A stretch of 6,462 nt of DNA, from positions 30,838 through 37,299 of the forward strand of contig JAAVHQ010000010.1 in assembly GCA_014799645.1 (NCBI GenBank), written 5' to 3'. Origin of the DNA: Clostridiales bacterium (GTDB lineage Bacteria > Bacillota > Clostridia > Christensenellales > UBA3700). The translations under genes and the position numbers were made by a program. A model generated the notes under the pieces. It was not told the origin of the DNA, ran no database searches, and saw nothing but the letters and a program-made list of their open reading frames with translations. This document shows positions 5,527 to 6,462 of this stretch, piece after piece (position 1 is the stretch's first letter; each line of letters begins with the position of its first letter).

Positions 5527-6462
5527 AGTTGGTATTATAGGCGCGACTGGATATGCAGGAGTGGAACTCGTAAGGCTTTTGCTTGCGCATCCGAATGCAG
5601 AACTCAAAGCGGTGTCGTCGGTGAGTTACGAGGGAAAGAAAATCAGCGAAGTATATCCCAACCTCAAAGACGTATGCGATATGCAACTTCAAAATGAAGA
5701 TATAATCGATCTTTGCGACGTCGTGTTTACGTCGCTGCCGCACGGACTTAGCGAGAAATTCGCAAAGAAGTGTTTGGATAAGGGCGTAAAGATGATAGAC
5801 CTTGGCGCGGACTTCCGTCTTGACAGCGCAGAGGAATATACGAAGTGGTACGGCAAGACCTACGAGGAACTTGCGTTGCACGAAAAGTCGCTTTATTGCA
5901 TACCCGAACTTCACAGGGATTTGTATAAAGGACAGCCAATCATAGGCAACCCGGGATGTTATCCGACGAGCATTGCGTTGGGACTTGCGCCGTCGATTAA
6001 GAGCGGACTTGTCGTAGACAATACTATCGTAATAGATTCCAAGTCGGGCGTAACGGGCGCGGGAAGAGGACTTGCGGACAACACGCATTATCCCAACTGC
6101 AACGAGGCTTTTTCGCCATATAAGGTGGCAAGTCACAGACATACTCCCGAGATAGAACAGACGTTGTCAAAACTCGGCTCTAAGAAAGTCAACGTGACGT
6201 TCGTCCCTCATTTGTTGCCCGTCAACAGAGGTATCGTATCGACGATATACTTCACGGCGACGAAGAAGATTGACGCGAAGACTTTGCACGGTATATACAA
6301 AGAATTTTACAAGAACGAAAAGTTTGTCAGAGTGCTTGAATTGGGCGACGTGGCGAATTTGAGAAACGTCAAGTATTCCAACTACTGCGATATTTCTCTT
6401 CATTACGACGAACATACCAACAGAGTAATAGTCGTGTCGACTATTGACAATATGGTCAAGGG
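5516..6462 (+). CDS. argC: N-acetyl-gamma-glutamyl-phosphate reductase (3' end outside window)
   Basis: ArgC reduces N-acetylglutamyl-5-phosphate to the semialdehyde with NADPH, the third step of ornithine/arginine synthesis. The frame is open from the ATG at 5516 to the window end: 315 full codons plus two bases, with no stop. The N-terminus MKIKVGIIGATGYAG carries the dinucleotide-binding GATGYAG loop (9-15). GNPGCYPT (144-151) holds the catalytic Cys148. SKSGVTGAGRG (175-185) and the conserved SHRHTPEIEQ (206-215) follow; His207 is the likely partner, as it is 59 residues after the Cys, as I recall for characterised ArgC. The visible end DNMVKG is the start of the family's conserved C-terminal block, so about 30 residues are missing. 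Total length should be near 345. The start overlaps argH by 11 nt (5516-5526), so the two are almost certainly cotranscribed and coupled. It links the argGH pair to the ornithine branch; argJ, argB, argD or argF may follow to the right. Confidence 0.97.
   Translation, partial: MKIKVGIIGATGYAGVELVRLLLAHPNAELKAVSSVSYEGKKISEVYPNLKDVCDMQLQNEDIIDLCDVVFTSLPHGLSEKFAKKCLDKGVKMIDLGADFRLDSAEEYTKWYGKTYEELALHEKSLYCIPELHRDLYKGQPIIGNPGCYPTSIALGLAPSIKSGLVVDNTIVIDSKSGVTGAGRGLADNTHYPNCNEAFSPYKVASHRHTPEIEQTLSKLGSKKVNVTFVPHLLPVNRGIVSTIYFTATKKIDAKTLHGIYKEFYKNEKFVRVLELGDVANLRNVKYSNYCDISLHYDEHTNRVIVVSTIDNMVK

Overview
The window looks like chromosome of a low-to-moderate GC, Gram-positive-type bacterium, most likely a member of the Clostridia. 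The grounds are strong AAGGAG-type ribosome binding sites, very AT-rich sigma-A-like promoters between less AT-rich genes, intrinsic terminators with U-tracts, a short lipobox lipoprotein, and a tight argG-argH-argC cluster. This placement is an inference; there is no rRNA gene or other marker to fix it further. All recognisable genes lie on the + strand.

Layout: (1) bases 1-1281 are the C-terminal part of a secreted or surface protein with a beta-rich, Ig-like region followed by a GLUG-like region; its start lies outside the window. A strong hairpin/U-tract terminator follows (1304-1335). (2) Bases 1347-2610 are a complete single-gene unit: promoter, a 379-residue lipoprotein (1407-2546) with the full motif order of the pancreatic-lipase-like alpha/beta hydrolases, and its own terminator (2572-2610). 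(3) Bases 2611-2821 are a very AT-rich control region with three ARG-box-like sites. Two are near-identical and 21 bp apart; the third is exactly three further 21-bp steps downstream, just upstream of a promoter. (4) From 2822 to the window end runs an arginine biosynthesis operon: argG (argininosuccinate synthase), argH (argininosuccinate lyase) and argC (N-acetyl-gamma-glutamyl-phosphate reductase). argC overlaps argH by 11 nt and runs off the right edge about 30 residues before its expected end.

How they work together: ArgG joins citrulline to aspartate and ArgH splits the product into arginine and fumarate, so these are the last two steps of arginine synthesis. ArgC is the third step of the ornithine branch, so further arg genes (argJ/B/D/F) probably lie to the right. 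The ARG-box-like sites suggest control by an ArgR/AhrC-type, arginine-sensing regulator. The two upstream genes are separated from the operon by terminators and appear functionally unrelated to it.

I found no mobile element, CRISPR array, RNA gene or clearly new system. The points most worth checking are the phased ARG-box array, the lipase-like lipoprotein and a terminator-lacking hairpin between argG and argH.
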